A DNA stretch of 64,000 bases, from NCBI GenBank assembly GCA_963969595.1, contig OZ018415.1:11780001-11844000 (forward strand), in the 5' to 3' direction. This stretch comes from Neckera pumila. Taxonomy: Eukaryota; Streptophyta; Bryopsida; Hypnales; Neckeraceae. The position numbers were made by a program, and so were the translations under genes. Below, piece by piece: positions 24,807 through 37,472 of this stretch. Every line of letters begins with the position of its first letter. Position 1 is the first letter of the stretch. The notes under the pieces are model-generated. The model had not been told where the DNA came from. It worked only from the letters and a program-made list of their open reading frames with translations, and did not search any database.

Positions 24807-24814
24807 TAGGGTTT
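24807..24814 (-). promoter_or_regulatory. Telo-box-like motif in exonuclease upstream region
   Basis: TAGGGTTT on the plus strand is the complement of AAACCCTA, the telo-box element common in plant promoters of genes expressed in dividing cells. It lies about 420 bp upstream of the exonuclease start, in a stretch (24600-25233) that is less AT-rich than the spacer. Position and motif only; activity is inferred. Confidence 0.4.
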
Positions 24815-25233
24815 AGTGGTTTGCTGCGTTCAGTTGGATTTAGCCAGTAAATTCTATCTTTGCATTGTATTTCCATGAAGAGACTTACCCTAATAAAATC
24901 AAATTTTGCAGTCTTTAAGTTTGTATTTAGATCCTCGTGGCGAAATCCTTTGGACTTTCTTTTAGAAAGTTGCTACTAGCCCCTACCCAGAAATCCTAGT
25001 CGCGATGAAGCTTGCGAATTGTTTGGTAGTTTTGAACATAAATTTTGCCAATTGCATTGACATTTAGAGCAATTTAACAATGCCCTGCCAAGAACTAATG
25101 TATGCGACTGCATTTTCAAGAACAGATTTGAGGGTTGGGTTCTCTACTAGTGTGCACAACTGCTTCTGTGTCTTAGTGTTTGTTCACCGACGAAGATTTC
25201 AAGAGTTTGTGATCTTTGTTGATTACAGAGAGG

Positions 25234-27550
25234 ATGGAAAGAAATCGAAAATCTGCACTTTTGCGCCTCCATGCCCAAAATTTGCATAATGGAGGTGACC
25301 AACACTCGGAAGCTTGTGAACAGGGAGCTTCACACTCGCAACCGAATCCTCAAAGCGAAATTCTTGCTCCAGACTCTCTGGATGCATTTGAATGCACAAA
25401 CCCAAATGAAGCATCACCTGATTTGGAAGTTGGGGAAGAAGAGCCAAGGTTACTACCAAAGAGACTTCGAGTGGACACAGGTTTAACACAGTCAACATTG
25501 TCATCATCGTTACGGATTATGAAACCATCCCAAGATTTTGATTATCTGATAGCAATTGACTTTGAGGCGACATGCGACAACAGCATGACATTACATCCTC
25601 AGGAGATTGTTGAGTTTCCAGCAATACTAGTGAATCTTGTGACCCGAAAAGTTGAGGCAGTTTTTCATACATTTGTCAAGCCTGTGTACCATCCCAAGCT
25701 CACTGATTTTTGCAAGAGGTTTCTGGGCATCCAACAGGACAAGGTTAGTTGTGAACCGCTCTCCTGAAAAAGAATGTGTTATCTTGTGTTGAGATGATTG
25801 TCTTTTTATCTTAAATATGCGAATAGGTGGGGAACGCAGTGTATTACCAGATGATATTTGCTGCAATACTACGGTGGAAATCTTAGGCAAAGTGTCAGCA
25901 ACATATTTCTTGCATACATTAGATCTAGAGCTCTTTTAAATCTTGGTAACTCTAGTAATTACAGTAATTTGACTTTCGTTTTCTAGCATACTTCTAGCGT
26001 TTTTTAACTGGTGAAGCATTGATGATGAAGCTTGTACATTCCTGCCAATAACATAGTAGGATTCACTGTTTGAGATAAACGTGTCAATAGACTATCAATA
26101 CAAGCATTAGTAGACTTTGCTGGCGGTCTCGTACAACGTCGAGGTGTGAGGAATGAGGTTAAGATACTAGTCGCTTACAGCCAAATGCTGATGAAGAAGC
26201 GGATGATTTATTTCTTGCAGGTAGACAATGGTGTGCTGCTCGGGAAGGCTCTAAAAATGCTCGATGCCTGGTTAGAGGAGAACGAGGTCAAGAGTAAACG
26301 GTTTGTGGTAGCAACATGGTCCGACTGGGATTGCAGAACAATGCTGGATTCAGAGTGTTTGTACAAAGGCCTGCAGAAGCCACTTTATTTTAACAGGTCT
26401 TTACTGCACTTCATATGTATTTGATGGTGCTGTCGTACTCGGAACTTTCTTTGCTTAGTTTGAAGCTTAGTTTGTGCTTCTATTGTCCATTGAGTCTTCA
26501 TGTAGTGTTTACCCTGCAAAACATTTTGCTAACAATTTGGTGAGAGCGTGCTAGTCATAACAAGGTTGTCAGGAAATTTTTTATTGTTGCAGGGACTTTA
26601 ATTCGGTATCATAAAGGGAGTCGTCTCCATAATTCATGGGCGGGGTATCCCTTTGGTCACAGTGATCATATGAAGGATTCACTACGCATTATGGAGAGGC
26701 CTCTGCGTGATCACTGTGACCCTAGGGAAACCTCTCCATGAATCATTAGAAGAAATTCTGTTAATGATGCTATCTAGAAATTTCTAAAATTGTCTAATTT
26801 TACTGAGAAGCTGGTTTCATACATACACATGCGTTGCTATGAGGATGTACACTGCCTGCTCTTGTACACGATTAGGTCCTTACTTGTGCTGTTGTCTTGT
26901 TTTGAAAATTTGTGGGAGATGGTCCATACGTGGTGGTATGCAATTGATTTCTGTCATGATTTACCCAGTTATGCGTTTTCGTTTCCAATGCTCAGTTCAG
27001 TCAAAGCAGGTTCGATATCCAGGAGTATTGTATTCTGCATGGTCTTCACTCATTTGAGTTTATGCTTGATTCTTCGTATTTTAGTTTGACAACCTGGAGA
27101 GTTTTGTGCTTGTCGTTGTTCTAGTGGAAATCATGTCCTGTTCAGGCCAGGGAATCCACCAGTTGGCTAAAACTGACCATTAGTGACCAATTCCAGCTAA
27201 GTTGACCTGTTTGGACCCTCCCAGACTGCTGAGCTTGTCAACCTCAAGTTGAACTAGTGACTTGATGCCTTTGCAGATGGATCAATTTGAAAATTCCGTA
27301 TCGAGAGATTTATGGTAATGTAAGAGCAAATTTCAGACAGTCTGTGGAACTGATGGGCCTCAAATTTGAGGGAAGACCACACAGTGGACTGGATGACGCG
27401 AAGAACACTGCATACCTGGCTCTTGAGTTGATCAGACGGGGCACCAGGTTACGAGTCACCGGCTGGCTCAAAGGATATGATTTAGATGGGTCGAAGTCTG
27501 CCTTTCCCTTGTCAAAGAAACGGAAGAAACGTGCTTTTGCTCCAAAATAG
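25234..27550 (+). CDS. ERI1/ERI2-type DEDDh 3'-5' exonuclease
   Basis: Exons 25234-25743, 26221-26396 and 27277-27550; GT-AG introns of 477 and 880 bp; joined 960 nt, 319 aa. The family trims 3' ends of RNA (small RNAs, histone mRNA, rRNA in characterised members). Residues 1-100 are polar, probably disordered. The nuclease core follows: motif I DFEAT (Asp109, Glu111), motif II WSDWDC (Asp207), and motif III HSGLDDAKN (His264, Asp269), all four metal ligands and the catalytic His being present. IQQDKVDNG resembles the loop typical of ERI2-like proteins. The C-terminus is basic (KKRKKR, residues about 310-315), a possible nuclear signal. Start chosen as the first in-frame ATG; TTGATTACAG just before it could be a 5' UTR intron acceptor. 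Substrate and compartment are inferred. Confidence 0.93.
26630..26745. repeat. Foldback repeat inside exonuclease intron 2
   Basis: Left arm 26631-26668 (AATTCATGG...GGTCACAGTGATCA) pairs with right arm 26708-26745 (TGATCACTGTGACC...CCATGAATCAT) around a loop of about 40 bp. Transcribed as part of the pre-mRNA it would form a long hairpin. Probably a small MITE; a small-RNA precursor is an alternative. Confidence 0.7.
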
Positions 27551-28835
27551 AGGCGGGTACAGTAAATAGCGATGGTTTGTGTAGTTAGCTCTTAACCTCT
27601 TGGATTCATATTTTACAATGACCAATATGAGTTACCTTCCTGTGAGGAAAATAATTCTGATGGGGTTTTATATCACAAGAATGAGTGAAGAAAATTGCAT
27701 GTGTTGGTCAAAAATTGACAATTGAAAGTCCCTGTATGATCGAAAGTGTTGAATAATGATTTTGGTCCTCAAGAGTTTAGTACTGCAGATGCCTGCCTTA
27801 GCTTTCCTTATGGTGTAGTACAGGCCAAGTCGTGGAGTGACGAAGGTACTGTAAATATGTTGCAAACTCAAACTGTTAACAAGAGGTTATGTGTTAACAA
27901 ATTTTTACTCCCTTCTATGACAATGTAATGTTCTTTTCCTATTTAATTAATCCAAATATAGTTTTAGTTGGTCTAATTCGTCCATATGTTATGAAATTGT
28001 AGAGATTAGATGTTCTGTTGGTATCTAGACACAAACTATGTAAAACATGGTCTGTGTCCTGTTTGGAATTATAAAATTTTGAGCTCATGATCATTGAAAG
28101 CATGGTATGTCTTCTCTTAACCCTTTTTTTTTGGGGGGGGGGGGAGAGGGGGGGACAAATGGAAACCATTGCTTTAAAAAACAAACATGAAACAGGACAA
28201 CCAAGCCAATTCTCTTAACCTTTGAAGGAAGTTGAGGCCTAAAAGTGGTTTAATGGATGACTTCATTCTTCAATGTAGAAACAGAGAATGCACTTTATTC
28301 AATAATCGGAGCAATTTTGGTGACTACCTTGGTCATGGGGGGTTCCAAGTGTGTTTTTTCATTTGTTTTAGGTTGTGTAGAAAGCAATCATTAGTGGAAT
28401 GATGAAGCTATTTACATCCATATAAATGGATGAAATTTGCAATACATGGATGAATATTTATTTATTCATCCCCCAAAAATGTACATTCATCCAAAATAGA
28501 GTGATGTTGTCCCAAGATTTGGTAGCATTTTGTAATTACATCCATTGAAAAAGGAAGAATATCTTACCAAATTCCCCCCCCTCCAAAAAAAAAATTTGCA
28601 TCACTTTTTAGTTAAAATTTGCTCAAAACATTTTTTGATGCATCTTGTAAGAGTTAAGAAAATTGTCAATGACAAAATTTAACAAAACTATTTCTTCTTT
28701 GCATTCATATTTAGACATTCAAAAATGATATTGAATGAACTAAACCAACTAAATCTGCATTTGGGGTAAATAGAAAGGGAAAAAGACAACAACTCTCAAT
28801 GTGGACTGATGTTATTTGTATACCCTTTTAAAAGA
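27551..28835. other. 3' flank and intergenic, no gene seen
   Basis: 3' flank of the exonuclease gene followed by AT-rich spacer. A homopolymer junction (T run then G run, with AGAG) sits at 28123-28154. Confidence 0.5.
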
Positions 28836-29243
28836 TAGAACCACCCATTTCTAACCAGAGAGCCACATCCAATCTGTAGGGTGTACTTAATTCCAAGCAA
28901 AGTTGGCATAGATTTCCAACCAAAGTTTGGAAAGTGTTTTTTCCCCTTTTCAAGGTTGGGACTAATAAAGTCATGACATATGTCCAAAAGCAATGAGCAA
29001 GAAATTAAGAAGTAGTGAGCGGAAAAGCAATTCTTGAATGGTCGGAACGATAGATGGGTATGGGTTTTGGCAAACTTTGAGCTTCCAAAATTCATAGAGT
29101 TTTGAATTCAAAGAATAAAATCACGAAAAAATGGGCAATGCTCGTCATTTCTATCTTTCTACATGATTGAAAATTAACATCGACTTCTACTGCTCCACAA
29201 CATGCGTGGAATCGCTTGAGTGGTCGACTATGGGTGGTTCTAA
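28836..29243 (-). mobile_element. MITE with TAGAACCACCCAT ends, copy 1
   Basis: Ends TAGAACCACCCATTT (left) and ATGGGTGGTTCTA (right). The 408-bp body is the reverse complement of 48135-48554 with recognisable shared blocks (CATGACTTTATTAGTCCCAA, CTTGAAAAGGG, GTTGGAAATCT when read on the minus strand). Confidence 0.75.
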
Positions 29244-29731
29244 CGTAGTCATGAACTTTAAGAAATGTGTTTGAAGGTTTGACTTCGGTGTAACAGCAAG
29301 CTGATGGCCAGCAAAAAAGACGATTTCAATAAAGATAATAAGTGGACAACAGGAACCATCAGTGGATATTTGAATGTAATTCGCTTTCTCATACTACCGG
29401 TACGGTATATCTCTGAAGAAACACCTTTTGACTACAGTTAAAAAAATAAAATTATACCTAAGGTAATTACACCTAAAATTGTACAGTGAAGTTCTGTGGC
29501 ATGATCACTATGTTGTAGAAAACGAATAACAATTTTTGTATGTAGGTGAAAAGGAATGTGAATCAAAATGCAAGTGGTTCCATAATTATTGGATGCATTG
29601 TGAGTTAGTTACAAATTTCTAACGATACAAGGTGTAGGGTGCTAAAAGTGTCATGTAGGTGATTCCAAAACCTATTTGATGCATATGGAGAAATGACACT
29701 AATAGTATCATGACATGTCATAGACAAGATA
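29244..29731. other. Intergenic, no gene seen
   Basis: About 490 bp of spacer without recognisable structure. Confidence 0.45.
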
Positions 29732-30663
29732 TTAACCCCTAAAGGACCGGACTGTGTTTTTTGGACTTATAACTTTTTTGGGTAGGTGCATGTGAGCAGA
29801 GATTTGCTCATTTTGGGCTGAAAGTTTGATAGAATGTGAGGACGAGGAATATCTTTCATATGCTCAAATTTCATGACATTTGGAAATACAAGTAAAAAGT
29901 TATTGCACAATATGTTGTTTATTTCTCAACTCAGGCAGTCCGGGCAGATCTGGAAAAACACTTTTTTAAGAAATAAAAATTTGAAACTTGTTCTTCAGAT
30001 TTATATGTACTCAAAAAGCTTTGAATCATTGCATTTCAATAGTTGAGACAAAAGTTATAAGGCTTTTTAGTTTGCGGGCAGTTATGGAATCCCTATACCA
30101 AAAAAAACTTTGAAGTCCATTCTTTTCCTGAAATTTCAATATTTTTGAAAAAAAAATAATGCTATTGGATGTAGATTTTTTATAACAACAATTCAACTAT
30201 TTGGATTGGAATTTTTAATTTTGTAAATTATTTATTAACAATTTAGTATTCTGAATCATTCTCTACTTCTTTCTACTTACTATTTTTATCCTGTATGTTG
30301 CACAACTCCAAATGATCTGAAAATTTTCATGTATGTAGCCAACTTGCCCTAAAGAATGAATCCAAAGAAGCACAACCATTTTGGACATTTTTTCATAATG
30401 ATTTAACCTTATGAAGTGCAGCTGCCCGGTTTTTTGCAGTGGTCAAAAAAGGATTTTTGCCACTTCAAATGCTAATATCTTGCAATCTACATGGTGGAAA
30501 TTTCTGAAATTTTTTCCACATATTCTCAAACTAGAGTACGACAAGATCCCATGGTTACATATGTCAAAAAATGATATTTTTCAAAAAATTTGGTACTTGG
30601 ACTAGAAATGGCATTTTTGGAGCATTTTTGGTGAGAACATAGTCAAAGAACTTTAGGGGTTAA
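29732..30663 (+). mobile_element. TTAA-bounded MITE-like element, long subfamily
   Basis: TTAACCCCTAAAGGACCGG at the left and ACTTTAGGGGTTAA at the right, 932 bp, non-coding, AT-rich. Confidence 0.8.
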
Positions 30664-31899
30664 ATCAATAGAAAGTAAACCTAAAATGGACCGCTTGTGA
30701 GGTTGTCACCTCTATAGTACTATTAATAGAATTGCGCACTACTCAAAATGGGCCTTAACTTCACCTTACACTTGTCTTTGTAATGTGCACTGTTTTGGGT
30801 ATCCTCTCATTCATTTTTCCTTTAAAAATAGGGGGCAATTTGAGGCGTGATTCATTTTAGGTATAGTTACCTTAGTATTACTAAAAGGCATGAAAGATTG
30901 CTACTTAGTTATTGCAATGGTCACCTAGTAAGAGTAATTAGTGGGTTTTGTGTACAGATGATTAAGTTGTATAATCTTTAGAGGATTAGAAAAGCTCTTG
31001 TTTTGCAGCTCTATAGTTTTGCAAGGGTGGGGCTAGTTCCAATTTTTCACCTTATTAGACGAATTTGAAAAATGTGCTCCTTGGTGTATGGGTCTATGAA
31101 TTCAAATTTGTCAAATTTAACCTCTACAATTCTTTCAAACATAACATTGTTAACCTTCTTTGGAGGGTATTTTTTTGCTTCTTCCAAAAGGGAGAGAGCC
31201 TCCCAGTGTTCAAACTTATCTAGTCTCTAAAAATTACAGCTTCTTAATGTAGGCACCCGCACCACAAACTCTGGTAATAAGAAATAATTAATGATATTTG
31301 AACCCCATTCACACTGAGAGCATTTCTGTTGTGGCTTGCTAGAGCTGGCCTCAACAGCTCATGGCAGGTCCTTGCAACTCTTTTCACCCCAGTGTCATTC
31401 TTGTAGTGTCCCCTTCCAAAGCGGCCACACCAAAAATCCAAGTAGCCATTCAATAGTAGTGAGCCACTTCAATGACGCGCAACCGAGAATCCTTTTGTCA
31501 GATTTTGTCTGAATATGGCTTCATGTGGTTGTTTTGGTCACTACAGGGTTGCAGTAGGGGTCAAAAGAACTATAAGATGACATGTGACCTGCCCAAAAAA
31601 CAGAGAGGTGGAATCATTGTATTGCAAGTGGAAGCAGAATGAGGGACAATGGGGGTCTATCCTCCTCCTCCCCCCCCAAACCTTCACCGTGCAAGGGCCA
31701 GCGCACTATATCTGCTCTAGCGTGTCAGAATGAGCGGGCCACGGAGGGAATGCTTTGCATCCTATTAGACTATGGCCACGTAATGTAATACGCATTAGTT
31801 ACAAGATTGGTACTATTAACTTTGAGTGATAGGGGATGGCCAATTCACCCCCAATTTGCAGACCCATTCAACAACCCAAGTAGAAGTTATCTCTCTGAA
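30664..31899. other. Intergenic, no gene seen
   Basis: Mixed spacer with a moderately GC-rich stretch at 31250-31760. ORFs are short and unrecognised. Confidence 0.45.
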
Positions 31900-32127
31900 G
31901 CCAATTGAATGCCAATTAAAATTGTTTTTTGTACTTTAAATGCAGATATCCTACAATCTGTGCGGTCAAAAATTCTGAAATTTTTTCCTCACACTCTCAT
32001 ATTACTTAGGTGTAAGATCCCATGGTTAAATGTGAAAAAAGAAACATTTTTCAATTTTTTTTTACTTTTTGCTATAGAAATGGCACTTTTGAATGTTTTT
32101 TTGGCAGAACAATCCTATAGGAGTTAA
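31900..32127 (+). mobile_element. Truncated TTAA element (right end only)
   Basis: Matches the last 220 bp of the long subfamily (GCAGATATCC...CAATCTGTG...GGTCAAA... and TTTTTTGGCAGAACAATCC) and ends AGGAGTTAA. Confidence 0.6.
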
Positions 32128-32129
32128 GT

Positions 32130-32560
32130 TAGGCTATTTTGTTTTGTTTTGTTTTGTTTGTTACGGTGAGATCTCCAAGATCATGAATCCTTTCGGTCGT
32201 GTGCTTGGTATTATTGGATAGCTCTCGGCAAGAAGGGATGTACGGGCTTTGTTTTGTAGCATTTGGACCTATAGTGCAAAAGTTATTTATTATTAATAAT
32301 AAAATTCAAAATTCGATTATATTTTTATTTTGATTGTGGCAGCAGCATATGGCACATTAGTCTTCTACACCTTAAGTTAGGTTGTTTGTTTGTTTTGTTT
32401 TGTTTGTTTATTTGATATATTGAGATCTAAGAACAAGTGCGGCGTCCAATGGCACTTTTGGTACCGTTGGAAAGTTCTATAAGGAGGGATGCATAGACTT
32501 TGTTTCGTGGCATTTAGCCCTACGATGTGTGAAGCTTATTGAATTGGATGATTGCAAGAA
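32130..32560 (+). repeat. GTTT/TTTTG-headed dispersed repeat, two units
   Basis: TTTTG and GTTT runs at 32135-32162 and 32383-32410 each precede a unit with GAGATCT, GGAAAG/GGATAGCTCT, GGGATG.A..GCTTTGTTT and GCATTTGGACCTA-like blocks, as at 15634. Confidence 0.6.
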
Positions 32561-33937
32561 ACACTTGTCCTATTTTTTGTCACACGTTTTATACAGAAAG
32601 TTGTTTTGTGCCATAAGTATTGCAAAAATGATCGAATGAACAAAAAATTTAGAAGCAAGCTTCCTATAGCAGTAGAAAATTTAATTTAATTATTAATAAT
32701 TTTTTTTAAAAATTAATAGGTGAGATTGAATTTTGAATGTATGTCACACATGCAATTTTGGTGGTTTTTAACACTACCGAGTACCTTTTTTGAAGAGTTA
32801 CGACATCAAATTTAGTAGGCTAGCTCTTCTAATAGAAATACACCTTCTTAGGAGAAGGGTTTCCAAAAACATGTTCCAAGTATGTTTTGCATTGGCCTAA
32901 GAGTATACAATGTTCAAGTTGAACTTATGTTGAATTTAAAATGGATTTTTAGTTCTAGCTTTGTCTTGTTTTTTTGGTCTAAGTTAGCAACAATGGCACA
33001 TTTAAAATAATTTTTCAAGTGCATTTTCTAATTTTTAAATGTCATTTTCTAACGTAAATTGTAGCCTATGGTTCAAATTAGTATTCTTGGATACATAGAG
33101 AGACTCAATAGTACTAGTGAGGATCTGTAGTACCTTCAATTTGCAAATGTAGACTTCTTCTATGGAAAATTACGTATTGCAATTTATCCTTGCCATCCAA
33201 TGATGAACATCACGTGTTATTAGAATAGTAGATCTAAAATCCAATTGACCGTCCAAATTTCATATTCCATGCTTTTAATAGTAATGAAAGTGACTCCTAG
33301 TATAAAATGTACTAAAAGGCTAAAAATAAAAAATGCAACAAATAGTACAAGTGTTTCTTGCAATAGCCCAATTTCAAATTTTTTATGAAATAGAGAATTA
33401 AATTAAATTATTTTTTATTTTGGAAAAATTGTAATTTTCACATTGCATGTCTAAACACCATGAAATAAAGCCTTTGCGCTTCTATATTTAGAGCTTTCTA
33501 ATTGTGCCTGGTTCATGGCGTTTGGACGTGCATTTGGACCTATAGTTGTGTGAAAGTTATGGATTTTTTTAAAGTTAAAAAACTGAATTGAATTATCTTT
33601 TATTTTAAAAAAAACTTATAACTTTCACATCGCTTGTCCAAAAGTCACAAAATAAAACCCTTACACTCTTTTGCAAATAGAGCTTTCTATTTATGCCAAT
33701 TTTATGGCATTTGGACCTAATGTGTGAAAGTTATGGATTTTTTGTAAATTTAAAAAGTGAATTAAATTATCTTTTATTTTAGAAAAAACATAACTTTCAC
33801 ATCACATATCCAAATGCCACAAAACAAAGCCATTGCATCCCTTTGTGCATAAAGCTTCTATTTTTATCAAGAACACAACTTCTCACACCACAACAAAGCC
33901 TTTGCATTCCATGGTGTAATAAAAAAATATTTTTGAA
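32561..33937. other. AT-rich intergenic with repeated phrases
   Basis: From 33480 to 33880, three degenerate units of about 120 bp share ATTTGGACCTA, GTGTGAAAGTTATGGATTTTTT and TTTCACATC blocks; possibly derived from the GTTT-headed repeat. No gene. Confidence 0.45.
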
Positions 33938-34871
33938 TTAATCCCTAAAGATCCATTGTTGGTTCGATGGACATTTGAAATCTTGGGCAAGTACCTACGG
34001 GCAAAATTTCTGTCTTGATTTTTTGAAACTTTTTTTGAAGTTAGAAAAACTGATAAGCTTCGTGGCAATATAATTTTGTTTTCAATCGGTGCATGAGAAC
34101 AAAAGTTATGCCCAAATAAGCTCAAAGCAGGGGAGAGAGGGCAACAAAAAAAATTTGCAAAAAATTTAATTAAATTTTTTTGAATCTTTTTCCCCTTTAG
34201 ATTAAATTTTTTTCTATCTAAAAAGCTTTGACTCATTCCATTTGGATTTGTTATGAGAAAATTATAGACAATCTATTTTTTGGAACACTTAGAGCATCTT
34301 CTTGAAAAAAATTACTTATAGAATTCATTTCTGAATGCAGTTCTTACGATTTTTCAAAAAAAGAAGTTCCATATGGTTTAGTTTTTGTGCTAGAACAATC
34401 TCACTATTGGAATTAGTGCATTTTAATTCTACATAAAAGATATTTAGATTTTAGATTTTTTGTCTATTTCATACCTACTTCTACTTTACAATTTTTTAAT
34501 AATGAAAATTAATTTTTTTTTATTTGACTTTTTTTTTTGCTAGACTCTCAATTCAATTCTCCGCTATAAATATTTAAAGCTCAATTTTTGTAGTGCAAAA
34601 ATCTTAAGTCAGGAGTATTCAAACTCAAAAAATCTAGTTCCACAATGTCTTGGGAAACTCGTTTTTTTTTCACTTTAAACGCAGATATCTTGCAATTTGT
34701 GTGGTCAAAAAATTTGAAATTTTTCCACATATTGTCATACTAGTTAGATATAAGATCCTATGGTTAGATGTGTAAAACAAACAATTTTCAATTTTTTGTA
34801 CTCTTTGCTATAAAAATGGCAGTTTTGAGTGTTTTTTGGCAGAAAAATGGCCTTGGTCCTTTAGGGATTAA
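33938..34871 (+). mobile_element. TTAA-bounded MITE-like element, long subfamily
   Basis: TTAATCCCTAAAGATCC at the left and GGTCCTTTAGGGATTAA at the right, 934 bp; interior collinear with 59278-60159. Confidence 0.82.
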
Positions 34872-34954
34872 AAAACTACTCAAAAAATTTCTTTCACTTT
34901 TATTCTGACTATAGAAGAGGCACATGACACACTATTCTATACTTTAAATTAAAT

Positions 34955-35105
34955 TGTTTGTTTGTTTGTTAGAGTAAGATCTCATGTGCGTCCCCCAGTT
35001 GCATTTTTGGTAGCGTTGGAAAGCTCTATATGAAGAAGGATGCAGGGCTTTGTTTTGCAGCATTTGGACCTATGGTGTGAAAGTTATTGAATTTTTAAGT
35101 TTTTT
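34955..35105 (+). repeat. GTTT-headed dispersed repeat, single unit
   Basis: (GTTT)4 then GTTGGAAAGCTCTA, AGAAGGATGCAGGGCTTTG and GCATTTGGACCTATGGTGTG, ending GTTATTGAATTT; a sibling of 15634-15965. Confidence 0.65.
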
Positions 35106-36180
35106 AAGTTTTTATGAATTAAAAAATTAGAAATTACTTTTATTTTTTATTTTTTTTGAAACACAAATGTGTTGAACGACACACTGCATTGCAAGGGTTT
35201 TTTGTCAGGTAAGATAGTCTATTGTAAAAGTGACCAACTTCTTCAAATGGATCCTATATTTAGGTCTTAAATGGACATGAGGTAGTCCTTAAATGAACCA
35301 CTTTAGCCATTGAGAAAATCGAGAGAAAAGTACGGAGTATTATTTATTGCAAGAGCCAACCATTGGCTTTGATTTTGTCAAATCCTTTTAGAAGTTGCAA
35401 GTGGATGGATTTGGGGAGACCTAGGGTCACAAATAGGTGCCTATAAGAAATCTTTAAAAATTCATAAATAATTCAAAAATACAAATTCAAAAATATGAAA
35501 CCACTTGGATGACATTCTGCATCCATTTTTCTTCTTCCAGAAGATGATCTAAAAATATTTATGTTCATAGAAACCTATGATCACAAAAGGCTGACCAACC
35601 CTGAAATGGATGCTTTTAGAGCATAGTACTTTAAAGAGGCTGATTTCACTCCAGATAAACACAACCTGTCGCCTTATAACTTACTTTCATTTTGATTGAG
35701 ACAACAGCATAGGGCACAATAGTTTGCACTAAAATGTTGCATTAATTTTTATTTATTTTTATTTTTGTTTATTTTTATCTTTTATTTTTTGAACAAATGG
35801 AGGAACCATTGCATTAAAAAAAAGAACCCAGTACAAGACGACCAAGCCAGAGGCTGGACAATGAATTGCCACATGCCAAGCTGTTGACAGAATTGACCAC
35901 ACCGTATCCGAAGTTATATATATTGTATATTCATATTTATTTCAAAAAAGCAAAATCGTTTTGAAGGTTTCAGATTGCTTTCCGAAGGAGACCTTGCCTT
36001 TGTTTTGTTCAGTACTGGACGATACTACGGTACGATGGACTTCAACGCTCAAGATGTGTTCTGGACTCTTTCCGGCCGTCAAATTGCCTACCCGTAATTT
36101 GAGGTCAAGTCTCCTTCGGAATGCAATGTAATGAGTTAACTTACTGTTTCTGATAGATTCAACCCTTGATTGAGGAGGCG
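35106..36180. other. Intergenic, no gene seen
   Basis: Spacer with a T/A-rich stretch at 35740-35830. No gene recognised. Confidence 0.45.
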
Positions 36181-36206
36181 CTGTACTGTACTGTACTGTA
36201 CTGTAC
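36181..36206. repeat. (CTGTA)5 microsatellite
   Basis: Five perfect pentanucleotide units. Confidence 0.95.
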
Positions 36207-36269
36207 AAGTTCATGGTTTTACAGTTTCACGGGTTCAGGGTTTCATATCTACACCGGTACAGTAGTCAT

Positions 36270-36324
36270 TGTGTCCTCAAGCTGTGTGTCCTCAAGCTGT
36301 GTCCTCAAGCTGTGTCCTCAAGCT
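36270..36324. repeat. TGTGTCCTCAAGC minisatellite
   Basis: Four units of 13-15 bp differing by a GT insertion. Confidence 0.92.
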
Positions 36325-37334
36325 ATGATGATCCACTTCAAGTGGGGTTTTTTGGCAATAGATAACATACATGATTACATGTACAGTACCAAGCAAAATC
36401 CGCAAGTTACCGCTACCTCTGAAAAAAATGGAAAAGCGTCTTAAACTATTCCAGAACCCCACTGGCGGGATTCATTCTAGCCTTCGGTACATGGTATGAC
36501 TTGGCTGTCCTTCCCATGAGTCCGTCGGTCACCGGAGACAATCCGCCGATAACTTATTATCATGAGTTCATGACTTGCGTGCACGAATTGCCTCGCACTG
36601 AGGAGTCAACTGACAATTTCATGGCCGAAACAGCAGCGAAGCATGATTTCCGAAGCAGGCGATTGGCCATTGACAAGTTTGTCAACCCCCTTGTCAACGT
36701 CTCAAGCACGGCGGACCCTCTGACACATCCTCATCCTTAGTCAGTAATTAGCCACGGAATTAGTAGACCAGGATGTCGAATATTCGCGGGAGCCAATACC
36801 AACACTACTGCACAGTAGTAGGACTGGAATATTGACTTTCCGCCGAACGACCTGTGAGATCGATGGCTCTGTTTCATCAGTGCCACCGAGCTCTCTGTTT
36901 AATTACTGGGATCGGCTCCACGTTTCTCGCCGAATCGGATTTGTGTGTGCGCTGATGACGCAGCTTTGAGTTCGCAAAATTTGCAGCAGACCAGACGACT
37001 CCGCTTCGCCGAAATCTCGTAGCGTTTCCTGAGGTAAATTCACCAAGATTGCGGATGTTGGGAGAGGAGAGATCATCGCGTGCCTGCAGTGGGCTTTGCG
37101 CTGGCTTGAATATAAGGTAAGAGCCTGTTGCCGTTGGAAGCAGGAACTGGAGGCCCGTCCAGCTTGACCACGGGCAGAGCCTGCAAAACAATCTGAAATT
37201 TCCCCCTCACGTACAGTTCACAAAGCAAGGTCCGGCGGAGGCTCCGGAAGGTCCAGTCCTGTTTTCTAATTTTACAGATCTGGAGGCTGGAGGTCCAGGC
37301 CTGGACCCCTCCAGCTCCCCAATGGCAACTGACT
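36325..37334. other. GC-richer intergenic stretch, no gene assigned
   Basis: Short open frames on both strands (longest about 80-105 codons) but no recognisable domain, no consistent splice structure and no start context I trust. Confidence 0.35.
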
Positions 37335-37472
37335 GTAAAAGTGAGCCCATTTGCAGACCTAGTGGGAGCAAGCCCATTGTAAGCAAAATTATGCTGGTTC
37401 TGAAATGTACATCACATGTAATTGTGCCTGCAATGGGCTTGCTCCCATCCGGCCTGCAGTGGGCTCACTTAC
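37335..37472. mobile_element. Foldback element with AGTGAGCCC arms
   Basis: Arms of about 45 bp: GTAAAAGTGAGCCCATTTGC plus GTGGGAGCAAGCCCATTG, mirrored by CAATGGGCTTGCTCCCA plus GCAGTGGGCTCACTTAC. Non-coding; small MITE inferred. Confidence 0.75.

Noticed and set aside
28796..29095. ORFs of 99 and 114 codons at 28796-29095 (minus) and 48239-48583 (plus)
   Set aside because: They fall inside the two inverted copies of one MITE, but the frames are not conserved between the copies, so they are not a shared protein.
36501..37191. Two ORFs (79 and 104 codons) on opposite strands near 36.5-37.2 kb
   Set aside because: They lie in a moderately GC-rich stretch where chance ORFs are longer; no domain, no supporting splice sites, no family resemblance.
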